From Gnetum montanum (Eukaryota > Streptophyta > Gnetopsida > Gnetales > Gnetaceae), in the NCBI GenBank assembly GCA_015680685.1, contig MNCI01025366.1:114357-178356 (forward strand): 64,000 bases of DNA, written 5' to 3'. The notes under the pieces are model-generated. The model did not search any database. It saw only the letters and a program-made list of their open reading frames with translations, and was not told the DNA's origin. Both the position numbers and the translations under genes were made by a program. Shown here one piece after another: positions 20,238-32,193 of the stretch; the stretch's first letter is position 1, and each line of letters opens with the position of its first letter.

Positions 20238-23200
20238 TTAAATGTGATACCACTTCAGATACAGATGATTAATTGGATTTGGCAGCTCGTTGCCATCGAT
20301 ATTAGCTAATTTGAAGGCTCCATTTCTATATGCGTCGATGACCAAGAAAGGGCCTTTCCAATTTGCAGAAAACTTACCTACTAGTTCACGTATGGCTTTG
20401 AGAACCAAATCTCCCTTCTTGATCAGTCGTTGATGCGGATTGTGCCAATGTTTCTACCTCTATTTCTCTTGATATTTTTTGATGGTGTTGAGCATCTGAA
20501 TGCGTTTCTCCTCCACTAAGTCTAAATCCACGATTCTGGACTCGTTGTGTTGAGTCTCATGTATAATTGTGGAGAGGACCATCCGTAATAAGGGAACCTA
20601 TAATTCCAAGGGCAACACTACTTTGGATCCATAGACTAGGTTGTAAGGTGTCCTATCTATGGCTGTTCTACACATTGTACGATACGCCCATAGCACATAG
20701 AGGATTTTTTCGTACCACCGTTTCTTGTTGTTACTGAGCATATTCTTAAGCAGGTTGATGATTACTTTGTTCATCACCTCTTCTTAACCATTTGCTTGTG
20801 GGTAATAAGGTGAAAAAAAAGACTGTTTGATGCCAAGATTTTTGCAAAAATATTTGATTTTGGTACTACTAAACTATGGCCCATTATCGGTCACAATGGT
20901 CATAGGGAGCCCAAATCTGGTTACAGTATTGTCTAAGATAAAATGGCAAACCTGTTGAGATGTAATCTTCCGTAGAGGGATAGCCTCAACCCACTTCGTA
21001 AAATACTCAGTGGCGATGATAATGAAACTGTAACCTGCGGAAGATTTAGGTGCAATAGGGCCTATGATGTCCAGTCCCCATCATTGGAATGGCCAAGTAA
21101 TTTGAGTAGTATGTAACTCATTTGGTGACACATGTATTAGATTTGCATAATGCTGGCATGTGTCACACGTTTTAACCTTGGCAAAGCAATCTTTTTCCAT
21201 GTACGACCAATAGTACCCTAAGCGTATAATTTTAGCAGTCATTGCTCGCAGGGCTACGTGTCCTCCGCACAACCCTTCATGAACTTCATTAACTATTCAC
21301 TGTGCTTGGTCACTGTTAACGCAGGTAATTAATACCCCATCGAAGGAGCATCTACAGAGAGTACTATCTCCAAGGATGACGTACTGCCTGGCATGCTTGC
21401 GCACTGCATCTTTTTGCGCATGTGTTAGCTCATGCGGTGGTTCGCCCTGCAAAAGGTAGGTTTTAATGTTGTCATACCATTCTGGCATTCCTTCCATGTT
21501 TAATGAAGAAACCTACTCCACTTGAATGATAGGCTCTATACATTCTATCATTAAAGCGGGCCAAGTGACAAAAAAGTGTGGTGGCACGTTTAATGCCAGT
21601 GTTGCCAATGCATCGGCAATAGCATTTTCATTGCATAGCATGTGTTGGACATCGGTTGTCATGAACTGTTTCAAGAGATCTTTACCCATATCGTAGTAGA
21701 GCTATAGGTGTACAACTTTGTAGGCGTAGACTCCTGTGATTTGATTTATGCTAAGAATCGAATCACCTTAGATCGCCAGGTGTTGAACGCTGAGTTCTCT
21801 AACTGTCAACAATCCCGTGAGGAGCCCCTCATACTCTGCCACGTTGTTCATACAAGGGAAGGTTAGATAGTAAGCCGATGGATGCACATCCTCAGGAGAA
21901 AGTGTAATAACAGCGACAGCATTTCTGCCTCTAGTAGTTGAAGCTCTGTCGAAGTATAACGTCACTTCAAGGCCTATTGATACAGGGCTTAAACTATGTA
22001 CATGTTCGTCTGGAAATTCTGGTTCTATTGTAGCTTTATCGTTAATCAGTGATGTTGCTAACTGGTCAACTATGGCTTGGCCTTTGGTAGATGACTGGCC
22101 AATATAATGTAAATCAAACTCGGCTATGATAGCCTTCCAACGAGCTATCCTACTACTTTCATATAAGTTGTTGGAGATAGCCCGCAGAACGTTATTTTTA
22201 TAAATTATATTGACCTGACTACGGAAAAGTAATGCCTACATTTTTTTAAGTGCGAAAACTAATGCCAAACAGTTACGCTCTAGTTCGTTGTACCTTGTTT
22301 TATATGCAAATAGAGCATGACTAAGGTAATAGATGGGGACTTCTGACCCATCGTTCCTTTTTTGGCAAAGTAACGCAGCTATAGACATGTCTAAGTTAGC
22401 TAGGTAAATGTAAAAAGGTTGATCCCTTTATGACGGGAAAATCGTCAGTAAGTGTTGCAGCTCCTGTTTTAAACTATCAAATGCATTCTAACAATTATCG
22501 GTCCATTCAAAGTTAACACCCTTCTTCAGAAGATGTTGCATAGGGTGCAATTTATCGGTTAACTTTGAAATGAACCACCTGATAAACTGTAATCTACCCT
22601 GTAACCCACGTAGTTCTTTGAGATTTTTTTGTGGCTTTAAATCAACGATGGCCTTAACCTTGTTGGGGTTAACTCGGATGCCAGTCTCCGATACCACAAA
22701 CCCCAACATGCGTCTGATTTTGACTTCGAATACGCATTTCTTTGGGTTAAGCCGTAAGTCATGTTTGAGACATCGTTTAAGGACTAACTTCAGGTCTTCT
22801 GGATGATCTTCCGATTTTATAAACTTGATAGCTATGTCGTCTACGTAGTCGTTCAATTTCCCTAAGAGATAATCGCTAAAGATGTATGTCATGGCTCGTT
22901 GATATGTTGCTCCGGCGTTTTTTAACCCAAAAGGCATCATGGTATAATAGAAGGTTCCCTAGGGCGTCATGAATGTCATGGTCAATTAGTGCTCTAGATT
23001 GATACGAATTTGATTATAGCCTGAAAAACCATCCATAAAGGATAGGAGTGTGTGACCAGCTATTGTGTCAATCAATTGGTTGATACTTGGTAACGAGAAA
23101 TTGTCCTTAATTATAGCTTTGTTCAGATCCCAAAAGTCTATGCAGATGTGTATGCCTCCCATTTTCTTAGAAACAACTACGATATTAGACACCCAATCTT

Positions 23201-23705
23201 AGTAATCGACCACACAAATGAAACCAGCCTAGTATAGCTTGGCGATTTCCTCATGCACTGCTAATGCGATTTCGAGCTTAATATTTCATGCCTTCTATCT
23301 AATTGGTTTGATGCGTGGGTCTAAGATTATGTTGTGCTATATTAACCTCAGGTTTAAGCTTGGCATATCTTCATATGACCATGTGAATACAGCAACATTT
23401 CTTGGGAGGACTCATGTTATGTCACATTGCATCTATTGGTCTAGGAGAGAACTAACCCTAAGAGTTTTATTTTCACCCTTGTGCGTAACCATAGGGACCT
23501 CGCTGAGAGGGTCCTCGGTTACATCACCAGCTTCCAAGTCGAGTGTTCAGGCCAGGTGTTCTGGCCAGTCTAGGGACGTTTCCAATGTTGCTATGGTTGT
23601 GTCATAAGGGGAAAGGTTTGTTCCTACTAGCGTGTGATCGTACTGTCTAATGATCTTCCCATGCGGTCCTGTTAAGGTTAAGGGTGCAGATAAAGCTGCA
23701 TCCAT
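20238..23705 (-). pseudogene. pol: M1 pol: RT, two RNase H domains, integrase
   Basis: It reads on the minus strand from an ATG at 23705 (aligned with the M2 start) to a stop at 20238. Linker about 23705-23200; RT about 23190-22500 with an intact YVDD box and FSGYNQIRIN; Ty3 RNase H about 22420-22150; second RNase H about 21970-21600, with YFDRA and an intact NNVAEYEGL; integrase about 21500-20238, with a CDTCQ zinc half-site, GLDIIG and TDNGP. At the third acid position it reads N-G-stop-E-E, so Glu is kept beside a Gln-to-stop change. The C-terminal part has KFSANWKGPFLV. About twelve stops, mostly at former Gln or Trp codons, kill it. Of the four pol copies its catalytic residues are best kept. 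Confidence 0.95.
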
Positions 23706-24330
23706 TTGCGAGTGGCCTTGAAAAATTGCCAAAAAAAATGGAAGTTGTTACATCGTGTTTCTCGCCAATCAATTAAATGATAAAAATTTTGTTTCTTCTT
23801 GCGTCAGAATCGCGTGTTAGTCAAGTTTCCAATTTAAGGTCTTAGTGGATCATTATAAATGCGCATAGTTTGTAAAAGGAAATGTTGAGCTAAGCTACCT
23901 AGACACTAGCGTATGAAATGAGATAAGGTGCAATGTGGCATGTCTAGAGTGTGGAAATGGTTGGATTTGAATTTTGCACAAACTATAGTTAATGTAGCCA
24001 AATTTTGAGATGATAAGGCCTGCGTTAGTTTAGGGTCATTTCAGACCATAATTAGCTCGATATCTATGACATTAATGCCCAGATCTTCATGTTTTATGTC
24101 ATACTGACATCCGTGTTTTGGGAAAGTTCCACGTCAATCGGGCAGAAAGAAGAAATTGTTTTTTAGCATTTCGTTTATAAACCAGTGGTTCATACTCAAA
24201 ACAAGTTACCAATATCATGAATTTGGACCTAGTTATAACAAGAAGAGAGCGTTACAGCGAGAAGAGAGCATGAACAAGGCGTGAGCAAATGATTTTACAA
24301 GGACTTTGTTCGATTGCAGCAGCATCAACA
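23706..24330 (-). other. M1 spacer between pol and the antisense gene
   Basis: About 600 bp with no sense coding signal. It would hold the 3' splice site of an Ogre-type pro-RT intron on the minus strand (a TTTTTCAAG before pol is a candidate) and the promoter of the plus-strand gene starting at 24331. One weak TATA-like GTTATAAC lies near 24233. Neither is certain. Confidence 0.4.
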
Positions 24331-26201
24331 ATGGCACCCAAGGTTAAGGGAAAGAACACCAAACTGGCTAGGATTGACGAATTGCAGGAGAGTTTATAGC
24401 ACACTTCACAGACCAGGGTAGAAGCCCTGGAAGTTACTCCGCTTAATCGGTAAGTCGCCACTCACTCTTCTACACTGTTGTGATATTTTTTGCTGCGTCG
24501 AAGTTGTATGTACGTTGCATCTAGTGTTAGCGTCTATTTACATGAACTGAGTTATGAAGGTTTAGGTAATCTGGAATAGTGTTGTGTAGAGATGATGTGT
24601 AGCATATAGATGTAATGTAATGTAATCAAGTTTCTATAAATCAAGGTTTTGTAGTTATGCTATAGTAATGTGCAATGTTTACCATTATCGCCATTGTCAA
24701 AGATAGACCTTAAGTTGTTATAACGGTTTGGGCAATTTTGGCCATGCGCCTCTAGTATACGCTATAATTTTTCAGGTTTGTACGAACCCTAGTGTAGCGT
24801 AATGAATGTTTATGCCTGAATTTTATCTATCAGTGATATGTTTTTATGGTACAAAATAATGCTAAGGCCCCTCCTAATCGTTCTAGACATTATGGGCATT
24901 CTATGCTGCATTCATGTTCCCGTGACCAATGTTCCTCCTCCTCATGCTCTTCTAAAGGAGGAGGCGGTGTGGTTCCGCAAGGGCGTGCGAGGTTTCCTAC
25001 AGTTTTTGCTCCACAATTACAGCGTAATCATCTAGTCGCATCTACCAGGTGATGTCTCTATTACTATCTTGGAGATGTTATTGGTCGGATCAACGCAGAG
25101 CATCTTAGTGTTTCTGTCAGATGGTGCGATTGAAACTATGCGGGTGCAAGACCGTGAACAGAGTGCCAAGGATTTAAGGTGTTTGAGCTGGCTCTGGGAG
25201 ATACCTAGGTTTAACTGCTATTACACCTACAACACTCTGTTCGTGGCCCGACACCTCACAACTTACTTTCAGAATCCACCTGGTACCGTGCATTACGTAG
25301 GCGGGTCAATTTTTAGCTTCATCTCGCAGTATTGTAACATGTTAGCTACTATCTAAATGCATACTAAGTGTAAATGGGTTGTCTTTGTTTCCTGGCGTAG
25401 GTTTTTTTTCATCAATGAAAGTGGTCTCCTAGGTAATAACGACACGTTGTCGTTGGCCAAAAGGGCTATAGGGGAATTTACTTCCATTAGCAACGTACGG
25501 GCCACCTTCATGGAACAGCTGGCGTTCAAGATTCCAGAGTACCCTACCCATTATGCCAAATTCTTTTCCAGATGCCATAAATTCAGCTGGGTGGATAAAG
25601 AATGGACTCTGGACCCTCCCCTTACCTATGTAGATGTGTGAAGGAAAATCCCCATGTTTCCCTTACCTTTCAAGCCTAGTAAGCTTTATCATGATGGTGA
25701 ATTGTATCAGTGTTTGTCAACTGGTGATAATGTGAAAGCGTTTCATATTTTTTTGTTATGTCATCTTGGTTTAACTGTGATTTCGTGTTAACAGTCAGAG
25801 AATCACGGGAGGTTACGATTATGGCCTCCGGTCGCAAGGCCAGCAGTCTCTTCTTCCATTATGGGGATATAAAGGAAGCACAGCACTGGCTCAGTCATAG
25901 AGCGGCCCCAGTTGTATTGACCAATCACCTCCGGGAGGCTGGGCTGTTGGACCTTTTCTTGGCCATAACCCCTGACATTACCGTGGGTGAAATGCTAACC
26001 CTGGTCAACTTCTTCAACGAGGAAGTCGAGCGTCTCTGCATACACATACGTAATGTGCACGTAAATTTTGACATTGACGCTCAGTTGTTTACTGACCTCT
26101 TTGGTGTCCCCTCCGACGGTTGCATCATAGATGAAAAGTCAAAGAGGAGGGTCAAGCTCCAGAGAGAGATAAAGGAGTGGCAGATAGTGTGGCTAGGTTA
26201 G
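24331..26201 (+). pseudogene. Antisense spliced gene inside M1, 3'-deleted
   Basis: I do not recognise a named family. The gene runs opposite to M1, between protease and RT. Predicted exons: 24331-24449, 24834-25304, 25401-25678 and 25795-26201, with donors GTAAGT, GTCAAT (weak) and GTAAGC and acceptors CAG, TAG and CAG. Intron phases are 2, 2 and 1, and splicing keeps one frame throughout. Only three stops lie inside: TAG in exon 1, TAG at a Trp codon in exon 2 and TGA in exon 3. Conserved parts shared with M2 include WFRKG, CLSW, YNTLF, FQNPPGT and, in exon 4, LLDLFLAI and LFGVPSDG. The last block recalls plant-mobile-domain-like proteins only loosely. Compared with M2 the coiled-coil half is deleted, with exon 4 joined to a sequence like M2's last exon end. 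Confidence 0.7.
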
Positions 26202-27054
26202 CTTTAGGTTCTATGATGGTGTGATGGAACAAACAAAAGACATTATTTTTTTCCTTTTTATGTATTTGATATGAATTTTGGCTTAATTTTAGTGTTCTTG
26301 ATGTTACGATGAATTGTAAATATGAATGAAGGGATCAAGTAGATACGAGATTGCCAGTTTTACACCATGGCGGGCCGTGATTAGTTTTAGGCCATTTTGG
26401 GCCATCGGTAGTTTAAGGCCATTTCAGGCCATGGGATGTTTAAGGTACCAAGCATAAACAAATTTCTGTAGAGAGCGTAAAGGGAATCCAAGTACAGGGT
26501 GTAAAGGATATTGCTAGTTTAAGGCCATTTCAGGCCTTGGATAGTTTAAGATATGAAGCATAGATTAGATTCAGGTGTAGAGCATAAATGAAATTTGTGT
26601 TCTAAGCATAAACAAGATTTAGATACAAGCGTAAATGAAATTGCTAGTTTAAGGCCATTTCAGGCCATAGCTAATCCAAATGGTACGCGTAAATGAAGTC
26701 GTTAGTTTAGGGCCATTTTGGGCCTTTTTTAGTTTAAGGCCATTTCGGGCCATTGATAGTTTAAGGCCATTTCGGGCCATGGTGATTGGTGCATAAGGAA
26801 AATAGCTGGTGGAAGCATAAAGATATTGATACGGGTGAGCGTAGCAAAACTGACTAGTAGAAAGCATAAATGCATGCGTAAATGTAATAATTATAACTTG
26901 TAAACGAAAATAGAATAGATGATGAAGCGTTGTTTTCCTGTCAACTTTGTAACTGTTTCTTAATGGCTTTTATTTTTAACGACGCGTAAGGGCAGGGAGA
27001 TTTATGACACTTTTTTTTCATGTCATAATCTTCTCCCTGGAATGGTAGTTTAGC
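26202..27054 (-). repeat. M1 pro-RT minisatellite and spacer
   Basis: From about 26350 to 26790 some ten units of GCTAGTTTAAGGCCATTTCGGGCCAT type occur, partly separated by AAGCATAAATG-type pieces. On the element strand this is TGGCCTTAAACTAGC, the same minisatellite as 3' of integrase. It ends before the protease stop at 27055. The remaining 200 bases on each side show nothing coding. Confidence 0.8.
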
Positions 27055-30000
27055 CTAAGTTAGGTTGTCATCAGCCACTATTTTGGCTTGTTCAGGCGTT
27101 TGGATAAAGGGCTGACCTTCAGGTGTTTCGATTTCGGACCCCTGTTCTGTCTCTATGTTATTAACAACCTGAGGGGTTATTTCATCACCACGGATAACCA
27201 CTTCTCCTCCTGCATAAGGCAAATGGATCTCCTGATGAATGGGTGATGAAACTTCCCTCAGTTGGGCTAGCCAAGACCTCCCAAGGATCAGATTGAACCC
27301 AGGCATCCCCTCAACAACAATAAACGTTGCTTCTGTGGGGAACTGGTCCCCTGCCACAAAGTTGATGTGGACTGTCCCTTTGACTTGCATGCGTGCCCTG
27401 TTGAATGACTTTAAACATGATGTCATCGTAGGACTGATCTGATTGATCAGGCCTAACTTATCTACTATGGGATAAGGGATTACCTTAGTGGCTGCCCTGT
27501 CATCTACGTGTACTCTCCAGATCCAATGTTGGCTGAACCGGATGGTGATGAACATGGGCGCCATTGTCACCTGACCTTTAGGAGTGTCCTTGATGGATTT
27601 GTCATGAAAGGTCAATGGGGTGGGATCAGGATTTTTAGCAGCAGGGGGAAGCATGACAGCATGGATTGCTTCTTCATCCGCCAGCAGGCTTTCATCCATG
27701 GGTATGGACGTTAGCATGTGAACCATGGCCTCACGATACGTTTTTGTGACATCATGAGCAAGTCATAAAGGCTCAACATTGTATTCTTTTGTTTGAGAGC
27801 CTGTTTGACTTGCGCAAGGGCATCAAAGAGATCTTGCCCACGGTCAGGTTTTTTGTCACCCTTTTCCTCTTCCATTCTTCCTAAGAGACGAATTTCGCGG
27901 GGAGGGGTGACACTCGGCTGAGGATTACGTTTCCTTTGACCGGGAGGAGGTGATCGTGTTCGTGTAACCCCACTATTTTTGGCAAGTGGAGCCAAAGGTA
28001 CAAACGTGAGGGGTTTACGTTTAGGAAACCTCAGCATGAGAGGATTTGACTTAGAAGACTACCCCTGCACAGGAGTGGCGGTTGATGGCTTTGGCACCCT
28101 GATGATTAAGGGTGCCCTGGGTGTAGGCGTGGGCTAGGCCACGGCTTTGATTATGGTGAGCTATCTAGGAGTGTCGTCCTTCAATGCCTTGCAGTAGTCC
28201 GTGTCATGGCTACACAATTGGTGGTAGTTGCAGAAATGGTCTAGCTTAAAGTTCTTGGGAACAGGTGGTTCATTGGGTTGGGCTAAGGAGGGATTCTTAA
28301 GTAATTCACAATGGTGCCTATGATGTTTCAGTGTCTCCTCAGATACTACCTTGTGTCAGATGTGCCTGGTTCCCAATAATTACTTTAGAAGTTCTGAAGG
28401 CTTCATATGTAGAGTTGCATAATTTGAGCGATCTTTACACTCAAATTTCGGCCTAGGTTGTGGAGGTGCTTTGGGGGCAGAAGAAGCTTCTTGATTGGTG
28501 TTAGTTAAGCTAGTCATCAGCTCAGCTAGCTCCGCAATTGTTTTCTTGCTATTGTTGTTTTTCTTCTTGGCCCCTTCAGCAAGCGCCACCACTATCATTG
28601 TTGTCGTCTTGCCTTTATCCTTACCCTTGCTATGGGCATTTTTGTAGGCCATGTATGCTGAGTCTTTACTAGCTTCCGCCACATCCTGGATGCTCTTAGT
28701 CTGAGCAAAGGCTTGGTTGAGGGAACGGGGAGCGAGGTAATACAGCTTAGACTTGATAAAGTCATTGACTGCTCCCTTGAAGATGGCCAGTAGATGGGCC
28801 TCTGCGATGGGTTCACGGATTTTGTTCAAGGTGGTGCTCCACTGCTGTATGAACTTTTAGACCAACTCGAGTGGGTCTTGTTTAACCTCCATAAGCTAAT
28901 CCAGTGTAACTTCTGGCTTCATGTTGTATTTGAAGTGAGTTACAAACTGAGTCAGCAGCTCTTCCAAAGTTGAAATGGAAGCATGCAAAAGTGCTTAATA
29001 CCAATCCAAAGCTTTACCCGTTAAGGACATAGCAAAGACATAGAGTATAGTATGTGGCCATTGTTGCAACAGTAAGGATTCTGACCTAAAAGTGATAAGA
29101 TGAGCATTGGGATCACCTTCCCCATTATATTTTGTAAAATGAGGAAGAGGCATCCCGAGTGGCAACGATAGGACTGGGATTGCTGGACTAATAGGATCAT
29201 CATGGTAGAAATCCATGACTTGTACCATGTCAGAACCAGTAGCCTTGAGGTGCTTGACCTCCTCAGTAAGGGTCTAAATGAACTAGAAGGCTTGATCCAG
29301 ACCCGTAGACGACGAGGTCACCTATGGAATGGCTAGTGGAGCCACACCAGGTGGCGGAACGAGGGCAGTGGCTTGGCCGATAGTCGATGCTATCGGAATG
29401 GTCCTTGCGGGTGGTGCCACTTGTGGCATCCACCATCCTATAGTTGGTGCGGATGGAGCAACCACCGTTGGCTGTGCTATTGGGTGTGTTGTTTGTGTAA
29501 CCGAGGGCATGAGTGACGATCCTGTAGCTGGGTTTAGCACTTGTGGAACTTGGCTTTGATGATGGAGATGATGGGGCATTTGCGCAGGATGCGCAACGAG
29601 AGGCATGTTGGGAGCCCACCATGCTGTGGTGGCTGTCCCAATCGTGTGAGTCGGGGACAAAGCTGGTATTGTCGTTGTTCTGTGTATGTGTAGTGATGTA
29701 GGTGCAGGCACGCAAGGAGGCGGATTAGGTAATTGCGCCTGCTAAGGAATGGTTTGTGATGGACCGTCGCCTGGGAAGATAGTCAGAGAAAGAAAATGTA
29801 AACACGGTGACTGTGGAACTCAATTCATGTTAGACAATGTCAAAGGTGTGGTGACCATGAACAATGGGTTCACGCGAGACGTAGTGGAAGGAGCAGCCAT
29901 GGTGAAATTCACATGACTTCCCCCTTCAGAGTGGGATTCTAGATCATCTTGCCCATTGTGAAGCATTTCATCATGGAACAAGGCATCTAGCTTTTCTGGC

Positions 30001-30349
30001 GATGTCTTTTCCATTAGCATTTGGTCTAAAATCCACTTTTGTGGTTCTGTCAGAGGTATGAAAGTGGTAGGCATAGGAATGAGCTCCTTCCCGTTGCAGT
30101 ACATGAACTCGTATTCTCGTTTCTCTTCGAGTTCTTGTGGATATAAAGGTAGGTTTTTTGCCATTTTTGCACAGATGAAGTTGTATTGCACCCTGCGTTG
30201 AGCATGTCCCTCAGGCTCCTTTTTTGTAGCCTGAGAGAGCGACGGGGTTGTACCGGTCTAACTGGTTGCTCAACCATGGGGGGCATAACCTGCATGGTCC
30301 AAGGGTTCTCAAAGGTGGCGGTGTCAACAGCGGTGGCTGATGTAGTCAT
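27055..30349 (-). pseudogene. gag-pro: M1 Gag-protease
   Basis: It starts at ATG 30349 on the minus strand and runs to 27055 with a frameshift near 30195 and several stops. Order: N-terminal Gag region containing YNFICAK (about 30190); Pro-rich linker with many Met, Pro and Ala (29700-29320); the Gag core (about 29250-28650, LTKYNGEGDPNAH-type and KSKLYYL motifs); a CNYHQLCSHDTDYC knuckle of C-x2-H-x4-H-x4-C form near 28200; a basic spacer; and a protease domain (about 27730-27250) with VHVDDRAATKVIP and LILGRSWL. The active site reads Asp-Asp-Arg where Asp-Asp-Gly or a similar triad is expected, so the protease is probably dead. Close relative: E at 35340-38999. Confidence 0.93.
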
Positions 30350-30591
30350 TTGGTAAATAATGGCAATAAAGATAAAGATTGGAAAGACAAAGGCAAATCG
30401 ATGTAATAGGGGCTTTTTATCTTGCAGGATTCCAGAGGAATTGTCGAAGTGACCGATCTGCACCGCACAATCCTGTAAACAACCGCGAAGGTGTTATGTT
30501 TACACTGATTGACAATGGGTATAGACAACTTACAAGACTATCTGTAAAATGCAGATCAGCTAAGAAGGCCCTCCTTCTAGTGCTAGAAAAC
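30350..30591 (-). other. M1 leader with primer-binding site
   Basis: This is the untranslated leader between the 5' LTR and gag. On the element strand TAGCACTAGAAGGAGGGC (30568-30585) starts six bases after the LTR. M2 has TGGCACTAGAAGGAGGGC and E has TGGTGCTAGAAGGAGGGT at the same place. The TGG start fits pairing to a tRNA CCA end; M1 has a G-to-A change in it. I cannot say which tRNA. Confidence 0.7.
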
Positions 30592-31894
30592 TATAACGAC
30601 AGAAAACATCAGTCATTGGAAATACTGAGCGAAAGTCCGTGTACACAATTTTAACCCCAAATCCGTGCGAGGGCCGTGCTAGGGAAACGACGAATCCGGG
30701 GTGCCCTGAACGGTCTTGTCGATCAGATAGGGACTTACTTAATTAGTAAAAGTGTCACAATATTTGGGTGATAAAGCGATGATTTTTATGATTCTTTACA
30801 ATAAGATTGTAACGTTGTTAATTTCGTAAATGATTCAAAAAAAAGACATAATCGATTTAAGGCAACTTGTAAAATTCAGATAATAAAGGATAAGGAATCG
30901 AAACCCAAAGATCTGGGATTCGGCTTGCAAATAGAATGTATAATGATTACAGATAGACTTTGATCAAGTGAAGCACGTATTGATAACAAGAGAGCTATGC
31001 AAAGATGAAACAAGTAAAAATCGATCTACCTTGTTCTGGCAGATTTGGATACAAAGAGGTCAAACCCAAAGCAGAATGTCTATCAATCAGCTATTTCTGA
31101 AAAAAGGTTCTCGCCAACTATCTTCGATATTCTAGACTTCTTTGCTCTATTGTCAATCTTCGCTGGAAATTGTCGACAATTGCCAATGGGAGGAAAAATT
31201 GCTCACAGAGAAAATCTGTTAATCTCCGAAGAAATTTTTTCTTTGCCTGCTTGTTTGCTATTCTTTGATTTTTTTGCTTTGTTTTCTTCTTTGCTTGCTT
31301 GCTCTCTCTAATTTCCTTTGTCGATCGGCATATTTATAAGGGTAAACTCAGGAGAAAAATGCAGTTTAGATGACGTGTGTCTTCAACCTAAAAAGACATG
31401 CTGTTGATCTGATATAATGGTCATTGAAGCTTGCGACACCACATTGTCTTACGCAAGACCGTAATGCGTTGTAAACTACCCTTGTCGGGACTTTGTAGGT
31501 AGGCTATTCTCTGATTACGCAACGATACGCTGGAGAGTGTATCACGTCGTATGCTTGCATTACGCTGCACTACACTAGATTACGCTTCATAGGATTAGGC
31601 TTTCTGGCATTACGCTGCATAATGAGATGTTACGCTATGTTGCGTAACGTAACATAATTTGCCAAAAAGTTAAGATTTTTCGAAACACGAAGAATTTCCA
31701 AAGTTGGAAATTTGCCGCCGTGCATCTATTGCTTTGCTCTATCTTCTAGCATTTGCTTGTGTTGTGCCGCGCTACGTGGTGGGATAGTCCTTTGACTGAA
31801 AAGGGACTTGCTGCGCCACGCCTTGTTGCGACCCTTTGTCTAAATCACCAGCTCTACAATATTGGTAAGGCCTCAAAATTTCCACGGTGTTTCA
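30592..31894 (-). repeat. M1 5' LTR, 1303 bp
   Basis: The plus-strand start TATAACGAC is a mutated TGTAACGAC, and the end is GGTGTTTCA, followed by the CATAG duplication. It follows the 3' LTR (17213-18575) closely, for example along the ATGATTTTTATGATTCTTTA and GACATAATCGATTTAAGGC stretches, but lacks about 90 bp found in the 3' LTR near 18200-18290. Element-strand TATA box near 31330-31340. Confidence 0.92.
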
Positions 31895-32193
31895 CATAGC
31901 ATGGCGTAGCATAGCAAAACCCCTTGACTTAGAAAACTTGCTAAAGCTTTTTGCGTATTCTGAGCACCGCCAACAATTCCACGCACTGCTCCTAAGTGCA
32001 CTATAGGCTAGATGAACTACTCAGGTGGGTAGGCTAGAGAATCCATTTAACTTGTTGACACCTGGGGTAGAAAACTTATCAAATTGGACAGTCTGAACAT
32101 CAGAGCATCCATCTCCTGAAGAACTACCACAACGCTGCACGAATTGCAAAGACTTGGTGAAGCAAGCATGCCTTTGAATTTTGGGCTGTTTCA
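31895..32193 (-). repeat. M2 3' LTR, second part
   Basis: It resumes at the CATAG duplication, followed by CATGGCGTAGCATAGC, and ends GCTGTTTCA at 32193. It matches M3's LTR end (62530-62814), for example AACTTAGAAAACTT and TCCTGAAGAACT segments. Confidence 0.85.

Larger units (their letters stand above)
17213..31894 (-). mobile_element. M1: complete Tat/Ogre-like element, 14.7 kb
   Basis: M1 is bounded by CATAG target duplications (17208-17212 and 31895-31899) inside M2's 3' LTR, so it is a true later insertion. Reading on the minus strand: 5' LTR 30592-31894, primer site 30568-30585, gag-protease 30349-27055, minisatellite, antisense gene (plus strand, 24331-26201), pol 23705-20238, second minisatellite, hairpin-PPT, 3' LTR 17213-18575. 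The LTRs look highly similar over their aligned parts, with mainly C/T and G/A changes, plus a block near 18200-18290 missing from the 5' LTR and a short extra block near 31435-31460. All sense genes have stops. Confidence 0.92.

Noticed and set aside
24852-25052. Alternative frame of antisense exon 2 (Ser/Gly-rich)
   Set aside because: The other frame links to exons 1 and 3 by splice phase and carries the residues conserved with M2.
29329-29559. Plus-strand Gly/Ala-rich frame opposite M1 gag
   Set aside because: Shadow of the Pro/Ala-rich linker; not preserved in M2 or E.
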